Assembly: GCA_002383485.1 (NCBI GenBank) | Contig: DFYY01000029.1 | Coordinates: 1 to 64,000, forward strand | Direction: 5' to 3' | DNA from: Bacteroidales bacterium UBA4070 | GTDB lineage: Bacteria > Bacteroidota > Bacteroidia > Bacteroidales > VadinHA17 | DNA: 64,000 bases | In this document: piece after piece, positions 7,935 to 17,947 of the stretch | How the letters are laid out: every line of letters begins with the position of its first letter | Numbering within the stretch: position 1 is the first letter of the stretch | Program-made: the position numbers and the translations under genes | The notes under the pieces: model-generated | What the model was told of the DNA's origin: nothing | What the model saw: only the letters and a program-made list of their open reading frames with translations | Databases searched by the model: none

Positions 7935-8977
7935 ATCGACTGAGCTTAAATACCATGTTACTCATAACCTTCGTGGTGCTCCTGGCCGGAACGGCAGCAT
8001 CGGTTACCTTCTTCCGGAGACAGCAGCCACTGCCTTACCGGGATGAGATGGAAGAGGCCGTGGTCCTTACGGAAAAGATGTTTGGAGTTATTGACCGGTT
8101 AAAGCAGGAAAAAAATATTGTATCTGATGCTCCCTCTAACGTACCCTATAAATTCATGATAGGCGACGAATGGACGGATATCACCACTACCCTCGGTTCC
8201 CTGGATGCAAAGGAGACCTCTACGAACCCTGATTTTGCAGCACTGACAGTTAGATTACTGCACGAAGCCGCTATAACCGGCAGTGACAAGGTGGGGGTCA
8301 TACTCTCGGGGTCCTTCCCCTCACTTGCAATATCAGCACTGGCGGCACTGCAGACCATGGACATTGAGTCTGTTGTGATGAGTTCACTTGGGGCCTCAAC
8401 TTACGGTGCCAACCAACCGGGGGCAACATGGATCGACATGGAGACAACACTGAGAAGAGAGGGTCTGAATTTCAAATCGGTCCTCGTATCTGTCGGGGCA
8501 GGGGGCGATACCGGAGAGGGGCTTTCACCCGAAGGCCTTGCAATCATTGGTAATGCTGCCAACAGAAACAGGGTTGACCTATATGTTCCGGAGAATCTGC
8601 AAGAGTCTCTGATCAGACGCGAGGCTATCTTCAGAGAGGCGAATATATCTCTCCTTATCAATATAGGGGGAAATGAAACTGCCCTAGGTGGCTGTGTACA
8701 TGCACTGGGGATTCCCAACGGCCTCAACTATGAGATGACCCACTGCAATGACCCTGACCGGGGATTGATATCACGGTTGAACGAATCGGGGATTCCGTTC
8801 ATTAACATGCTTGACATCAAAGACCTGGCAAGTCGTTACGGTATGGCTGTATCACCGGGGACAAAGTATTCTGAATCAACAAACCTGTATAACGTAACAA
8901 CCACAAACAGGGTGATGCTCGCTTTCATTCTGGCAATCTCCCTGGTGCCGGTATTCTTTTTACGAAGGAGGCAATGA
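7931..8977 (+). CDS. pgsW: Poly-gamma-glutamate system protein PgsW
   Basis: This 348-residue protein has a signal or anchor helix (about 8-25), a large extracytoplasmic domain and a C-terminal helix (about 328-343) followed by RRRQ. I recognise it as PgsW, a family found with PgsB/PgsC in systems that lack the usual PgsA/CapA. The middle has glycine-rich segments such as VGAGGDTGEG and INIGGNETALGGC, typical of a binding fold. Its function is not established. It may take the export or termination role of PgsA. It overlaps pgsC by 4 nt and is the last gene of the pgs run. Confidence 0.82.
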   Translation: MNRLSLNTMLLITFVVLLAGTAASVTFFRRQQPLPYRDEMEEAVVLTEKMFGVIDRLKQEKNIVSDAPSNVPYKFMIGDEWTDITTTLGSLDAKETSTNPDFAALTVRLLHEAAITGSDKVGVILSGSFPSLAISALAALQTMDIESVVMSSLGASTYGANQPGATWIDMETTLRREGLNFKSVLVSVGAGGDTGEGLSPEGLAIIGNAANRNRVDLYVPENLQESLIRREAIFREANISLLINIGGNETALGGCVHALGIPNGLNYEMTHCNDPDRGLISRLNESGIPFINMLDIKDLASRYGMAVSPGTKYSESTNLYNVTTTNRVMLAFILAISLVPVFFLRRRQ

Positions 8978-9087
8978 TGTTTAAACTGACTATAACCCTG
9001 GATATAAGCCCAAACAATTAAATATCAATCATATGTAAAGCAGCAAGAAGAGAATTTCATTTTTACCCTAAAATAATATATGCCAGT

Positions 9088-12000
9088 ATGAAAAAAACAT
9101 TTCTTTTATTCGCAATCCTGACCTTCGCCTGTCTGCAGGTGTTTGGTCAAAGAGTGGTTACGGGGAAAGTTACAGATCCTGATGGGAACCCCTTACCTTT
9201 TCTGACAGTGTCAGTCAAAGGAACGACAACAGGGACCGTAACGGATGACCAGGGCAACTACTCGATTACCGTACCCACCGGGTATGATGTTCTTGCCTTC
9301 TCCTTTATCGGCATGCAGCCCCGCGAAGTTAAGGTTACGGGTAATGTGCTTGACCTGGTGATGCAACCCAGCGATTATGCCCTGGGAGATGTCGTTGTCA
9401 CTGCCCTCGGCATAACAAGAGAGAAGAAAGCTCTCGGTTATACCGTGCAGGAAGTGACAGGCACAGAGCTCAACAAGAGAGGCAACACTGACATCGTCAC
9501 TTCACTGGCGGCAAAGGCTGCCGGTTTGCAGGTGACAACCTCCTCGAGCAATGCCGGGGCAGCATCCTACATGACAATCAGGGGTGCAGCTTCTCTTACG
9601 GGCAACAACCAGCCGCTGTTCGTCATCGACGGCATGCCCATGAGTACGGAGCCCTCCTACCGCGGCAGCACGGGCCAGTCAGGTGTCTATTCTTCTTCCA
9701 GGAGTATTGACCTTAACCCTGATGACATTGCTTCAATCACAGTTCTCAAAGGCGGAGCGGCGACGGCCCTTTACGGGCTTCAGGCCTCCAACGGTGTCAT
9801 CGTCATAACCACCAAGAAGGGACCGCTGGATCAGAAGATGAAGGTGAGCATCCACTCTTCCGTCGGGATAAAGGAACTGGGCAGGCATATAGAACTGCAG
9901 GACAAATACGGCCAGGGTCTCAACGGAGGATGGAGAAGCAAGTACAACGGCGCATGGGGACCAAAGCTTGACACCTGCAGCTATTCACTGGATCCTGCAA
10001 TATGGGTCAATCCGCTGCTTGACGTGGACGGGGCCATAGTCAGCAACAACAGTGCCTACGCTCCCACAAACACAGGTGAGCCTGTCAGGGTTTATGACCA
10101 GTTCGATTTCTTTCAGAAAGGAATAGCCTACAACAACAATGTCAGCATTGAAGCCGGGAACAAGAACTCTTCCTACTTCTTTTCCGCAGGAAACCTGAAT
10201 GAAGAGGGGATTGTTCCCAACAACACCTTCAACAGGCTGACCCTCAGGCTTAATGCGGATACAAGGCTTACTGAGAAAATCACGACAGGGGCCAACATAA
10301 TGTATGCCCGCACCAAGAACAACCTGATACGTGAGGGAGGAACAAGCTCCGGTATCGGCATCGGTCTCTATAGGACCCCTGCCACCTTCAACAATGCCGC
10401 CGGATACAAGCTGCCGGACGGTACCCAGCGTACCTACACAGGTGTTAACGGCACCTACAATAACCCCTACTGGACCTCCAACGAGCAATTCTTCAAGGAC
10501 CTGAATGACAGGTTCGTGGGGAGTACATTCATGAAGGCAGAACTGCTCGACTGGATGACGATCTCCTATAATATCGGTGTTGACTGGTATGTACGAAGGT
10601 TCCAGGATGTATATAACTGGTATAGCGTAGGTAACCAGCAAGGTTATCTCAGGGAAAGATCAGAATTCCATTCCCTCTTCAATTCCGACCTTATTCTCAA
10701 CATTCACAGGAAGATCAGCAGCGACATCGGGTTCAACCTTAACCTTGGTCAGAACATGTTTGCACAGGAGTATAAATATCTGACTGCCTATACAGATAAC
10801 TTGTCAATACCGGGCCTGTATCATGTAGACAATACCACCAAACAGACAGCAGGACAGGGTACTACCAATTACCGGACAGCAGCGGTCTTTGCTGACCTGA
10901 GCGTCGATTTCAGGAGCATGCTTTACCTTGGAGCAACACTCAGGAACGAATGGTCAACCACCATGCCGAAAGACAATCTGTCAGCGCTGTTTCCCTCTTT
11001 CAGTGCATCATTCATTGTGACTGAGCTTGCTCCGCTTAAAGACAATAAGATTCTGTCTTTCGGGAAGTTAAGGGCTTCCTGGGCCAAGACAGCCAATATC
11101 GCAGATCCTTACAGGACATCCTCATACTACGGCTCGGGCAGTGCGGATGACTATTATACATCGGGTATCTCATTTCCGTTCCTTGGCGTTTCGGGTTATA
11201 CCGTCGGCAATACTGTTGGCAATCCGGATCTGAAGCATGAGACACAGACAGCATTTGAAATCGGTACTGAATTGAGGTTCCTGAAGGACCGTCTGGGACT
11301 GGACTTTTCTTACTTCTACAACAAGAATATCGATCTTCTTCTTTCAGTGCCTATTGCTGCCTCTTCCGGTTTCTCCTCGGCATATATGAATGCTGCCTCC
11401 ATGGAGAGCAAGGGGATAGAGCTGAGCGTTTATGCCATACCTGTTAAGACAGGAGACTTCGAGTGGGAAATAAGGTCCAACTTCACCCGTATGAGGAACC
11501 CTGTTACTGCCCTGGCCAAGGATGTTGAATATGTCCTGCTCAACGGAGACACCAAGGCACAGATAAATGCAGCTGTAGGGTATGATTATGCCACCATTTT
11601 CGGTTTCGACTGGTACCGGGATGCAGAAGGCAACGTGCTCATCAACGATGACCCGACCGACTCTCATCCGGACGGATTCCCATGGACAGACAAAACCAAG
11701 ACTGTTGCACTTGGAAAAGTTGGTCCCGACTGGACACTGAACATTTATAACACCTTGCATTACAAAGGTTTCTCCCTCACTGCCCTGGTTGACATCAAGA
11801 GAGGCGGATATGTAAATAACGGAACACGGTTCAACCTCAATTATTACGGTCAGACAGTGGAGACCCTGGATCGCGACACCCCGACTGTCTTTGAAGGGGT
11901 TTACGGACACCTCGATGCCAATGGCAACGTAGTCTCCTCGGGTGTGGTAAACACCACCGAGGTGATAAAAGATCAATCGTGGTACAGGGGAGAGAACAGC

Positions 12001-12282
12001 TTTACCAGTGGCGGAGCCGCAACCCAGGCAGTTGAAGATGCAAGCTGGGTGAAACTGAGGGAGGTTACTTTCTCTTATTTGTTCAGCGATGAGATCCTCA
12101 ACAAAATCAGGCTCCAGGGACTGGAGCTGTATGTAACAGGAAACAACCTGATTGTATCAACCCCGTATAAGGGCGGAGACCCGGAAGTAAGCGTATATGG
12201 TGCCACAAACGGACAGGGATTTGACTATTTCGCCAGCCCGGGTGTCAGATCATATCTTTTTGGGCTGAAACTTTCATTCTAA
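9088..12282 (+). CDS. SusC/RagA-type TonB-dependent outer-membrane transporter
   Basis: This 1064-residue protein has a signal peptide (about 1-20), a carboxypeptidase-regulatory-like domain (about 22-92, with VTGKVTDPDGNPLP and GTVTDDQGNYSI), a plug domain containing PLFVIDGMPM and ATALYGLQASNGVIVITTKKG, and a long beta-barrel ending in an aromatic residue (KLSF). SusC proteins import oligomeric nutrients across the outer membrane with TonB energy and a surface SusD lid. It lies 110 bp after pgsW and 25 bp before its SusD partner. Context suggests a gamma-glutamyl oligomer or peptide as ligand, but the sequence alone does not show this. Confidence 0.96.
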   Translation: MKKTFLLFAILTFACLQVFGQRVVTGKVTDPDGNPLPFLTVSVKGTTTGTVTDDQGNYSITVPTGYDVLAFSFIGMQPREVKVTGNVLDLVMQPSDYALGDVVVTALGITREKKALGYTVQEVTGTELNKRGNTDIVTSLAAKAAGLQVTTSSSNAGAASYMTIRGAASLTGNNQPLFVIDGMPMSTEPSYRGSTGQSGVYSSSRSIDLNPDDIASITVLKGGAATALYGLQASNGVIVITTKKGPLDQKMKVSIHSSVGIKELGRHIELQDKYGQGLNGGWRSKYNGAWGPKLDTCSYSLDPAIWVNPLLDVDGAIVSNNSAYAPTNTGEPVRVYDQFDFFQKGIAYNNNVSIEAGNKNSSYFFSAGNLNEEGIVPNNTFNRLTLRLNADTRLTEKITTGANIMYARTKNNLIREGGTSSGIGIGLYRTPATFNNAAGYKLPDGTQRTYTGVNGTYNNPYWTSNEQFFKDLNDRFVGSTFMKAELLDWMTISYNIGVDWYVRRFQDVYNWYSVGNQQGYLRERSEFHSLFNSDLILNIHRKISSDIGFNLNLGQNMFAQEYKYLTAYTDNLSIPGLYHVDNTTKQTAGQGTTNYRTAAVFADLSVDFRSMLYLGATLRNEWSTTMPKDNLSALFPSFSASFIVTELAPLKDNKILSFGKLRASWAKTANIADPYRTSSYYGSGSADDYYTSGISFPFLGVSGYTVGNTVGNPDLKHETQTAFEIGTELRFLKDRLGLDFSYFYNKNIDLLLSVPIAASSGFSSAYMNAASMESKGIELSVYAIPVKTGDFEWEIRSNFTRMRNPVTALAKDVEYVLLNGDTKAQINAAVGYDYATIFGFDWYRDAEGNVLINDDPTDSHPDGFPWTDKTKTVALGKVGPDWTLNIYNTLHYKGFSLTALVDIKRGGYVNNGTRFNLNYYGQTVETLDRDTPTVFEGVYGHLDANGNVVSSGVVNTTEVIKDQSWYRGENSFTSGGAATQAVEDASWVKLREVTFSYLFSDEILNKIRLQGLELYVTGNNLIVSTPYKGGDPEVSVYGATNGQGFDYFASPGVRSYLFGLKLSF

Positions 12283-12307
12283 ACTGCTCCGGTAACTATA
12301 AAAAACT

Positions 12308-13684
12308 ATGCAAATGAAGAGTTTATATAAATCAAAAATTGCCGTAATGGCATTATCTGTCCTGCTTTTCACGGGATGTGAAAAATGGATCGATACCGAC
12401 TTGAACACCAATCCGGATGTACCCTCAGACGTTCCAATGAATTTGATTGTACCCTCGATGGAGCTTTCGATGGCTTACCAGATAGGAGGTATCAGGGCTG
12501 TTAAAACCACAAACATCTATATGCAGTTTCTAAATGGCGTTGCAAGGCAGTCGTACGGTGAATCCAACTATATCCTGTCAGCCACCGATGTTGATGACCT
12601 GTGGAGAAGAATGTACTATCAGCCGATGATGGATGCCACAAGACTTATCGAGAAGGCCGGGGAACAGAATTCACCTCATTACGCTGGCGTGGCGAAGGTG
12701 TGTATGGCACTCTGCCTGGGTACTATGACCAACCTTTTTGGAGATATTCCTTACTCAGATGCCTTCACCGGAGATCAGGGCGGTCTGCAGCCGGTCTTTG
12801 ACACCCAGGAACAGATCTATAATTCCATCGGCACCCTTCTTGATGAGGCGATAGCTGATCTCGGTTCCACAGAGAACATCCTGGCCCTCAAGGGTGACAT
12901 CATCTTCAACAACAACAGGTCATCATGGACAAGGGCAGCCTACGCGCTGAAAGCAAGGTATGCCCTCTACAGGGGCGACTATGCCGGTGCTCTCTCCGGT
13001 ACTGCCAGTGCTTTCTCTCCGAATGACAAGTTTGTTATGGCATTCGGGACTACCGATGGTGAAGCCGGTCCGATGTACCAGTACGCCACTGTCTCATCAT
13101 ACAAGAATGATGTTAAGATGTGTGCCACATTTATTGACAAGCTGCTTGCAGTCGCGGACCCCCGGCTCCCCTTCTATGCAAAAACAATAGGAGGCAATTA
13201 CGTGGGCAGTCCCGCCGGATCAGAAGAACCGGATGCCTCCGCTCTGGGAGTCTATAACAACAAGGCCGACGCCCCGGTGGTGCTCAGCTCATATGCCGAG
13301 ATGCAATTCATCAGGGCTGAATGCTTCCTCAGCCAGGCAGTGCCCGATCCTGATGCTGCCGCAGCAGCATACAAAGCAGCCGTTGCCTCCTCGGTTCTGG
13401 CCGTCACCGGAACTGCAAACACAGGCTGGCTTGATACCAATATCAACATTGAAACAGGCGCAACAATCACCCTGGAAAAGATCATTGAACAGAAATACAT
13501 GGCGATGTATTCAACCGTTGTTCCCTATGATGATTACAGGAGAACAGGTTACCCGTCACTCACGCCTGTGGCAGGCGCAGGACAGATTCCCGAGAGATTT
13601 CCATATCCTCAGACAGAGATCTCCTATAACACCAACTGCCCTGTTGTTGCCAATACAAATCAGAAGCTCTGGATATTCGACTAA
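12308..13684 (+). CDS. SusD/RagB-type outer-membrane lipoprotein
   Basis: This 458-residue protein has a lipoprotein signal with lipobox LFTGC (lipidated Cys near 24). The SusD-like segment TDLNTNPDVPSDVP follows, then helical repeat regions and a C-terminal NTNQKLWIFD. This resembles the SusD-like_2 branch. Such proteins sit on the cell surface and deliver ligand to the SusC barrel. No carbohydrate-active enzyme is nearby, which argues against a classical glycan locus. Either ATG, at 12308 or 12314, could be the start. Confidence 0.93.
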   Translation: MQMKSLYKSKIAVMALSVLLFTGCEKWIDTDLNTNPDVPSDVPMNLIVPSMELSMAYQIGGIRAVKTTNIYMQFLNGVARQSYGESNYILSATDVDDLWRRMYYQPMMDATRLIEKAGEQNSPHYAGVAKVCMALCLGTMTNLFGDIPYSDAFTGDQGGLQPVFDTQEQIYNSIGTLLDEAIADLGSTENILALKGDIIFNNNRSSWTRAAYALKARYALYRGDYAGALSGTASAFSPNDKFVMAFGTTDGEAGPMYQYATVSSYKNDVKMCATFIDKLLAVADPRLPFYAKTIGGNYVGSPAGSEEPDASALGVYNNKADAPVVLSSYAEMQFIRAECFLSQAVPDPDAAAAAYKAAVASSVLAVTGTANTGWLDTNINIETGATITLEKIIEQKYMAMYSTVVPYDDYRRTGYPSLTPVAGAGQIPERFPYPQTEISYNTNCPVVANTNQKLWIFD

Positions 13685-13741
13685 CTATTTTAAACATAGA
13701 TCTGGCATGAAATGATGCCGGCTCTGAGAAACAGTAAAACA

Positions 13742-13787
13742 AATCCGGGAAGAGAAGCAAGGCACAGGTAAATTTTCTTCCCGGATT
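13742..13787 (+). terminator. Large hairpin after susD
   Basis: A perfect 12-bp stem (AATCCGGGAAGA / TCTTCCCGGATT) with a 22-nt loop is followed by CATTTT. It lies 58 nt after the susD stop and probably ends the pgs/sus transcript. Confidence 0.65.
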
Positions 13788-13820
13788 CATTTTAAGCTTC
13801 ACAGCGATGATCCTCTTTGT

Positions 13821-13828
13821 TAAATTTG
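13821..13828 (+). promoter_or_regulatory. Bacteroidota -7 box (TAAATTTG) before the racemase-like gene
   Basis: TAAATTTG matches TAnnTTTG and lies about 42 nt upstream of the ATG at 13871, just after a terminator. No convincing -33 TTG is present at the expected distance. Confidence 0.4.
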
Positions 13829-13870
13829 TCAGGTCATAATTTCCGGATACTTCAGGGAAAATAATTCATT

Positions 13871-14854
13871 ATGAATAAGACACTTTTGTACATCTTACTT
13901 TCATCCGTATTTTTTTGTAGCCATTTAAGACTGGTTGCACAGGACCATCAGGATCTCAGCAGCCTCTGCAACAAGCGGGAAATTACCCTTGTAATAACAG
14001 ATTCAGGATTGGGAGGATTGTCGGTGATGGATGACGTCTCCCGTAAGTTGAAGGAATCGGGATGCTTCAGGAAAGTAAACCTTGTATTTGTGAATGCACT
14101 CTTTGACAAGGAGACAGGTTACAATGCCCAGCCAACAAAGAAAGAGAAAACAGATATGTTTGACAGGGTACTTACGGCGATAAGCAGCAGATACTCTCCT
14201 GATGCCATTCTGATAGGCTGCAATACTCTCTCAGTCCTTTTTGACGAAACTTCTTTTTCGGGGTCATCGGAAAGACCGGTCATCGGAATCGTTGATGCCG
14301 GCATTAAGCTAATTGGTGAAAAACTTAAGGCTGATTCATTATCCAGGGTGATAATCTTCGGAACTGAAACAACAATAGAAGAGAACATCCACAAAAGCGA
14401 ATTGCTTGCGAGAGGCATAGCCGGGGAGAGAATCATTACACAGGCATGCCCCCAGCTTCAGTCGTATATCGAACAGAATCCCGCCTCGGAAGAGACAGAG
14501 ATGTTGATATCCGTGTACATGAATGAGGCTCTGGAGAAACTGGATGTGAATGGCGGGGATGTATATATTAGTCTGAACTGTAGCCACTTCGGATATTCTG
14601 AAGAATTATGGAGAAAAGCAATCGGAGAAACAGGTTACAGGTCCGGAGGCATTTTGAATCCTAACAGTTTCATGGGTGATGGCTTAACAGGAGAAAGTTG
14701 CCGGAGAAGGTACAGTAACACAAAAATTTCGTTCCTTGCTGTCTCCAGAGTAGAGATGCCAAACGCCGTCACTATAGCCGGTTATTTCCGGGAAGATTCT
14801 CCGGAATTAGCCGATGCCCTGGAGAATTACACATTGGTCCCTGACCTGTTTTAG
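13871..14854 (+). CDS. Exported glutamate/aspartate-racemase-like protein
   Basis: This 327-residue protein has a signal peptide (about 1-24) followed by a MurI-like domain with DSGLGGLSV at 44-52, GCNTLS at 116-121 (C117) and LNCSHFGY around 235-242 (C237). MurI uses two cysteines, in DSGxGG...CNT and CTH motifs, to interconvert L- and D-glutamate without a cofactor, and both cysteines are present here. The second motif reads NCSH rather than GCTH. Ordinary MurI is cytoplasmic, so an exported copy is unusual. Next to PGA genes it could interconvert glutamate enantiomers released from, or destined for, mixed D/L poly-gamma-glutamate. Substrate and activity are inferred. Confidence 0.75.
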   Translation: MNKTLLYILLSSVFFCSHLRLVAQDHQDLSSLCNKREITLVITDSGLGGLSVMDDVSRKLKESGCFRKVNLVFVNALFDKETGYNAQPTKKEKTDMFDRVLTAISSRYSPDAILIGCNTLSVLFDETSFSGSSERPVIGIVDAGIKLIGEKLKADSLSRVIIFGTETTIEENIHKSELLARGIAGERIITQACPQLQSYIEQNPASEETEMLISVYMNEALEKLDVNGGDVYISLNCSHFGYSEELWRKAIGETGYRSGGILNPNSFMGDGLTGESCRRRYSNTKISFLAVSRVEMPNAVTIAGYFREDSPELADALENYTLVPDLF

Positions 14855-14944
14855 ATCCGCATCAGACCTTTGACTATATAGATAATAGAATATATTCCTT
14901 ATTGTTTTTGCCCTTACGACAAGCAAACCATAGATTAAGAAAGA

Positions 14945-16474
14945 TTGAAAAGCTTCTTCAAAACATACAACAGGTACTTCATATTTGCCCTGACATTCAG
15001 TGTGGTGGTAACCGTTGCTGCTGCCTTTATCTATTCTTCGCTCTCAAAGTGGGAAGAATCACTTGTTGAAAAGAACAAGAGCGTATGTGATTTATATTCC
15101 GGGAAGTTATATGAGGCAGCCATGGTAAGTATGGATTCTCTCTATAGCCTCGGACTGCTGACATCTGACGAGCTGACCCTTGCCGCCTTCAGACTGGTAG
15201 ACAGCACATTAAAAGAGATATCTGAGCGTGAGCTGAAAGTCCTTACCGGTCTTGACGGCGGATTTTACCTGGTGTTTGCGGATGGGTTTTATGGTTACTC
15301 TTTCCCCACTTCCCCCCCGCCGGTTCCGGTTTACGGACCGCCGCCCAGGTCATATAATATTATTAAAGATCAGTCTCTTAGATCAATAATGGAGAACAGG
15401 CCAATCACTGATGTACACTCGTTTGATGCGGCTTTCTTCCCGCTTGCCACCAGGCCGATGGTTGTGGATTCACAGGTTGTTGGAGCAGTCTGGGTCAGGA
15501 TACACATAGAAAATGATCTGCCGGTCATCAAATTGAAGCAGATTGTAAATGTCACCGCGCTAATATCAATATTGGGTTTTCTCATTTTAATGCTCCTGTC
15601 CGCACTGCTGGGAGGCGAGATCAAGGGCATCAAGCAGGAGATGGAGCAGATAAGACATAATCCGTCACTGCGCCTGAGAAGGAGGTGGGGCATATTTGGA
15701 TATATCACTTCCAACATCAACTATATGCTTGACACCATTGAGGAGGAGGTCAACCAGCGTCTGATTCTGGAGCGGCAGCTCAGCCAGAAGGAGAAACTGG
15801 CATCACTGGGGAATATGATAGCCGGCGTTGCCCATGAGGTGAAGACCCCACTGGCTATTATCAAAACCAGGATCCAGATGTGGCAGAAAGCAATCCGTGA
15901 GACACCGGAAATCTGTGAGCAGATTTCATCTGAATCCATGCAACTGGTTATTGATGAGACTAACAGGCTTTCCACGCTTGTTAACCGTCTTCTTGTTTTT
16001 TCCCGGCCCATAGATAAAAGAATGAAACCGACTGATATTAACGGACTTGTCAAAGAGGTCGTAAACTTTGTAAGCATGGGGCTGAATGAAACAAATATTT
16101 CCGTGAGTCTCAGCCTGTCTCCTGACCTGCCTTTAATAGAGACTGACGAAAGCTCCGTCAGAGAGGTCATAATAAATATCATGGATAATTCCGTAGAGGC
16201 AATGCCTGAAGGTGGATCAATAAAAATCAGCACAGGTATTGATTCTGAAAATAATAAGCTTGTCATTGAGGTGACTGACCAGGGAAATGGCATCTCCAGT
16301 GATATCATTGACAAGGTGTTCGATCCCTTCTTTACCTCCAAGGAGACAGGAGCAGGACTTGGATTATCAATATCCTACCAGATCATCAAGGCTCATAACG
16401 GTGAGATATCTTTTTCGGAGAATCCCGGTGCCGGAATGAAGTGTATTATCAAGTTACCCATAATAAAGAAATAA
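14945..16474 (+). CDS. Membrane sensor histidine kinase
   Basis: This 509-residue protein probably starts at TTG. Its first helix is at about 11-31, a roughly 165-residue periplasmic sensor domain follows (with a proline-rich stretch near 122-134), and a second helix lies at about 202-223. The cytoplasmic part has a linker coiled coil, a dimerisation/phosphoacceptor domain with AHEVKTPLA (H297) and a HATPase domain with DNSVEAMPEGG, DQGNGIS and GAGLGLS. It probably phosphorylates the NtrC-type regulator starting 10 nt downstream. Position between the racemase-like gene and the second hydrolase suggests it senses a periplasmic product of this island. Confidence 0.93.
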   Translation: MKSFFKTYNRYFIFALTFSVVVTVAAAFIYSSLSKWEESLVEKNKSVCDLYSGKLYEAAMVSMDSLYSLGLLTSDELTLAAFRLVDSTLKEISERELKVLTGLDGGFYLVFADGFYGYSFPTSPPPVPVYGPPPRSYNIIKDQSLRSIMENRPITDVHSFDAAFFPLATRPMVVDSQVVGAVWVRIHIENDLPVIKLKQIVNVTALISILGFLILMLLSALLGGEIKGIKQEMEQIRHNPSLRLRRRWGIFGYITSNINYMLDTIEEEVNQRLILERQLSQKEKLASLGNMIAGVAHEVKTPLAIIKTRIQMWQKAIRETPEICEQISSESMQLVIDETNRLSTLVNRLLVFSRPIDKRMKPTDINGLVKEVVNFVSMGLNETNISVSLSLSPDLPLIETDESSVREVIINIMDNSVEAMPEGGSIKISTGIDSENNKLVIEVTDQGNGISSDIIDKVFDPFFTSKETGAGLGLSISYQIIKAHNGEISFSENPGAGMKCIIKLPIIKK

Positions 16475-16484
16475 GGAGACAGAG

Positions 16485-17906
16485 GTGGACAACAACAAGA
16501 GCATTCTCATTGTGGACGATGAAGCATCCATGAGAAAGAATATTTCCGATTTGCTTTCTCCGCTTGGATACCAGATATTGGAGGCCGGAAACGGAGATAC
16601 AGGCTTGATGATATTCGCGCAGAAAAAGCCTGATATCATTCTCCTTGACATTAATCTGCCCGGAAAGAACGGTTTGGAGGTGCTTAAGGAGATCAAGGAG
16701 ATCTCTGTTGACACCCCTGTAATTATTTTTACCGCTTTCGGCACAAGTGAACGGGCCATAGAGGCAATGAAGCTCGGAGCGTTTGACTACCTCGAAAAGC
16801 CTTTTGAACTTGATGAGTTCGTGCTGACCGTTGAACGTGCCTTCGAATATCAGAGGCTGCTAACAGAAGTAAGGCAGCTGCGTTCAATAGTAAATGATGC
16901 CAGGAGCCAGCCAGGTGACGGTAACATCATTGGGAGAAACCAGAAGATGCAGGAGATCTTCAAGCTCATCGGTCGTATTGCTCCCACTGATGCCACAGTA
17001 CTGATCCAGGGAGAAAGTGGCACCGGAAAGGAGCTCATTGCTGATGCGATTCAGAGGCACTCATTGTTGTCTGACAAACCATATGTCAAGATCAACTGCG
17101 GTGCATTGTCAGAGTCACTTCTTGAGAGCGAAATCTTCGGACATGAAAAAGGGTCATTCACAGGAGCGGAGTCAAGAAGAAAGGGGCTGTTTGAAATAGC
17201 TGACGGCGGAACAGTATATCTCGATGAGATAAACAGCATGCCTCAGTCACTACAGGTCAGACTCCTGAGAATACTGCAGAAGCAATCCTTCTTCCGTGTT
17301 GGAGGTGTGACCCCTGTTAAGGTAAACGTACGGGTCCTTGCTTCCACAAACAAAGACATTGAAAAAGAGATAGAGGCGGGCAACTTCCGGAAAGATCTAT
17401 ATTATCGTCTTTGTGTTGTCAGGATAAACCTCCCTCCGCTCAGGGAAAGAAAAGATGATCTACGCCTCCTGATTGAACATTTTCTGAAGAAATACTGCCC
17501 CACGCAGAAAATGATAATTCCCATGGAGTCAATGAACAAACTGTGTGAATATAACTGGCCCGGCAACATCAGGGAACTTGAAAACACCATCTACAGTGCA
17601 CTGGTGACGGCCAAAAATGATATGCTCAGTATCAGGAACCTCCCTCTCCAGTCAGTGGATTCACCCGAAGAGTTTTCCTTTTTGTCGCTGGTAAAGGATC
17701 ATGACTCATTCAGGGGGGCTATCACATATGTGGAAAAGAATATAATTGAGGAAGCTCTGAAGACAAACAATAACAATCAGACCAAAACAGCACTTTTTCT
17801 GAAGATGAACAGGAGACTGCTCTATACCAAGATGAAGGAGCTGTCATTGTTTCCCGGCAACTATAGCGGTGGTAGGGGAAGCGGTGTAAGAAGTGTCAGC
17901 AAATGA
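16485..17906 (+). CDS. NtrC-family sigma-54-dependent response regulator
   Basis: This 473-residue protein starts at GTG. The receiver domain (about 5-120) has DDE at 11-13 and phospho-acceptor D55 in ILLDINLPG. The AAA+ domain (about 145-385) has Walker A GESGTGKE at 176-183, GSFTGA at 223-228 (the sigma-54-contacting GAFTGA loop with Ser for Ala) and GGTVYLDEI for Walker B. A Fis-type helix-turn-helix lies at about 418-455. It should activate sigma-54 promoters when phosphorylated by the kinase encoded just upstream. The permease promoter at 1426 is one possible target. Confidence 0.95.
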   Translation: MDNNKSILIVDDEASMRKNISDLLSPLGYQILEAGNGDTGLMIFAQKKPDIILLDINLPGKNGLEVLKEIKEISVDTPVIIFTAFGTSERAIEAMKLGAFDYLEKPFELDEFVLTVERAFEYQRLLTEVRQLRSIVNDARSQPGDGNIIGRNQKMQEIFKLIGRIAPTDATVLIQGESGTGKELIADAIQRHSLLSDKPYVKINCGALSESLLESEIFGHEKGSFTGAESRRKGLFEIADGGTVYLDEINSMPQSLQVRLLRILQKQSFFRVGGVTPVKVNVRVLASTNKDIEKEIEAGNFRKDLYYRLCVVRINLPPLRERKDDLRLLIEHFLKKYCPTQKMIIPMESMNKLCEYNWPGNIRELENTIYSALVTAKNDMLSIRNLPLQSVDSPEEFSFLSLVKDHDSFRGAITYVEKNIIEEALKTNNNNQTKTALFLKMNRRLLYTKMKELSLFPGNYSGGRGSGVRSVSK

Positions 17907-17947
17907 TCCTGCAGCATGAGATTCCAAAGCCATAACTTTAAATAGAA

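Noticed and set aside
9985..10641. A 218-codon minus-strand frame inside susC
   Set aside because: It is antisense to the SusC barrel and has no motifs or promoter.
9088..13684. Classical polysaccharide-utilisation locus
   Set aside because: SusC/SusD are present, but there is no glycoside hydrolase, polysaccharide lyase, SusE/F or hybrid sensor nearby. The neighbours are glutamyl-amide enzymes.
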